NCBI RefSeq assembly: GCF_000090795.2
Contig: NW_003546394.1
Coordinates: forward strand, 150,001-191,330
From: Amphimedon queenslandica
Taxonomy: Eukaryota > Porifera > Demospongiae > Haplosclerida > Niphatidae
DNA length: 41,330 bases
Reading direction: 5' to 3'
The position numbers were made by a program, and so were the translations under genes. Of this stretch, positions 40,289 through 41,330 are shown piece after piece. Every line of letters begins with the position of its first letter. The first letter of the stretch is position 1. Below the pieces are notes generated by a model that saw only the letters and a program-made list of their open reading frames with translations, made no database searches and was not told the DNA's origin.

Positions 40289-40800
40289 CTATATCTCTAC
40301 CTTAATGAGATCAGATATTTTCACACACTCACTCACTAATAATCCTAAAGACTTGCGATCAGATGCTCTTAATTCTTCAACACGCTCTTGAGGCATCTTC
40401 CCCAGTGATCCCTTTCTCTCACACTCAAGTAACTGACTGGGTCCATGAAACCACAGCCTATTATTAATCAATTCAGCTGGCCTTATCCCTCTTGATGGTA
40501 GATCAGCTGGATTGTCTTTACCCAAACAATGTTTCCAGCAGGCAGCAGGAACAAGCTCTCTAATTTCCCTAACTCTGTTGTCCACAAAAGCCTTCCATCT
40601 TTATGCTCTCCCTTGATCCAATACAGAACAACTACAGAGTCAGTGTAACACACAGATGGTAACAACGCGATCTCATGCTGTAACGCCTCGTGAATATTGT
40701 GAACAAGTTGCGATAATAACAACATTCTTAGAAGTTCTAATCGCGGAATAGTCTGCGCACTAGTTGGAGCTACTCTAGTCTTTGCTGAATCAAACATCAA
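40289..40800 (-). pseudogene. Pao RNase H region, frameshifted
   Basis: Frame 40800-40483: SAKTRVAPTSAQTIPRLELL (Glu of RNase H in R-L-E-L), SVCYTDSVVVLYWIKGEH (Asp in T-D-S). A shift leads to frame 40585-40289: DNRVREIRELVPAACWKHCL, GKDNPADLPSRGIRPAELIN, the usual end of this domain. RNase H removes the RNA strand during reverse transcription. The first catalytic Asp lies in the upstream frame and is changed. Confidence 0.85.
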
Positions 40801-41330
40801 ATCTCTTCTTCAGTACAGCATTCCAGATACACAACCGCCGCGTATGCTCTCGTGGAAGCATTGCTGAAACCACGTAGTCTCCACTGCACATCAGTCTTCA
40901 GGCTCAATTGCTTGTAGTAGCATCTAGGAATGAGAACAGGTTCAATCTTCATGATCTCGGTGATCAGTCCAATCCACTTGTAGAGGAGCTCTCTGCTAAG
41001 TTCCTGATTCCAGTCTATCATCGCGCAATGCAAGTCCTGTAAAAGTATTTTGAGCTTGATTGTCACTGGTGAAACAATTCCAACTGGATCATAGACTATA
41101 CTGATGACGCCCGCAACGTGACGCTTCGTTGGGTTGTGAATATTAGTTTCCGCTGCAATTGATCGTAAATCCATAATTAATACATCGCGCTTAGGATCCC
41201 ACACAATACCCAATACTATGTAATTCTCCTGAAGATGGTGAAGGACCATCTTTACTCTCTGAACAAACCAATTTCCTTAAATTGAATCCCCCCTTAGCAA
41301 GTATATCCTTAACACTCTCATAAAGCTTTC
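40797..41330 (-). pseudogene. Pao reverse transcriptase end and A17 region
   Basis: From the window edge, LYESVKDILAKGGFNL-like sequence appears in shifted frames (41330-41255). Then frame 41249-40797 has VLGIVWDPKRDVLIMDLRSI, KRHVAGVISIVYDPVGIVSP, KILLQDLHCAMIDWN, the Pao A17/thumb signature. It ends with RLRGFSNASTRAYAAVVYLE, the start of RNase H, where N in FSNAS replaces the expected catalytic Asp. The frame overlaps the next by a few bases at 40797-40800. Confidence 0.85.

Larger units (their letters stand above)
38161..41330 (-). mobile_element. BEL/Pao LTR retrotransposon, 3' half (continues past window end)
   Basis: Minus-strand order: end of reverse transcriptase, A17/RNase H region, integrase zinc finger and core, DUF5641, purine-rich tract and a candidate 3' LTR. 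This is the BEL/Pao layout. Gag, protease, the rest of reverse transcriptase and the 5' LTR would lie beyond 41330. Several frameshifts and stops show it is not coding-competent. Its GC content exceeds that of neighbouring DNA. Confidence 0.88.

Noticed and set aside
1..41330. CRISPR arrays, prokaryotic operons or phage genes
   Set aside because: No regularly spaced repeats with unique spacers and no Shine-Dalgarno-led gene runs; the DNA is clearly eukaryotic.

Overview
Animal (metazoan) nuclear DNA, most probably from a demosponge; Amphimedon-like is my best guess, by recall and not by search. The grounds are AT-rich DNA, tiny exons with introns of about 45-60 bp and GT/AG borders, no operon layout or ribosome-binding sites, and a crowded set of animal transposons. 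I see no intact long gene. Almost all recognisable coding sequence is decayed mobile-element sequence, plus a few short spliced-exon candidates.

Layout. 1-68: end of a TA-flanked MITE cut by the window edge. About 69-7867 (minus): an old autonomous Helitron. Read from 7867 downwards it has a Cys-containing N-terminus, a 15-residue tandem repeat, a DUF6570-like region, the Rep nuclease, a PIF1-type helicase, an acidic linker with repeated LIVSI motifs and an OTU-type cysteine protease. A 262-bp MITE carrying a tRNA-like sequence with a Pol III-type T-run sits inside the helicase and can be removed cleanly in frame. 9262-11060 (minus): broken helix-turn-helix plus DDE integrase gene of the IS3-like eukaryotic kind. 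12689-13470 (minus): unidentified exon-like segments. 14979-16282 (minus): tyrosine-recombinase gene (Crypton/DUF3504-like), broken by another MITE. 19598-21070 (plus): DIRS-like Gag and reverse-transcriptase remnant with an internal deletion.

22196-22850 (plus) and 23909-23333 (minus): two sets of phase-0 exons that look like the N-terminal (SAM-like) and C-terminal halves of one protein family, facing tail to tail as after an inversion. 24494-24676: Harbinger-like remnant. 26.4-33.7 kb: mostly noncoding, rich in TACATGTA palindromes, with dispersed and tandem repeats, two divergent short ORFs and a 152-bp tandem array. 29444-29677 and 36000-36235: two copies of one MITE with long inverted termini and 4-bp target duplications. 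33748-33942, 21802-22002 and 36830-37038: related TA-type MITEs. 37210-38141 (minus): C-terminal RecQ-helicase exon followed by a Ulp1/C48-like peptidase. 38161-41330 (minus): 3' half of a BEL/Pao LTR retrotransposon with a candidate LTR ending 20 bp upstream of the RecQ acceptor site.

The elements appear nested: MITEs inside the Helitron and the recombinase, and Pao apparently inside the RecQ/Ulp1 unit. That gives a relative order of insertion. Most catalytic motifs carry point changes, so the autonomous elements look dead. Family names are from motif recognition by eye; no database was searched.
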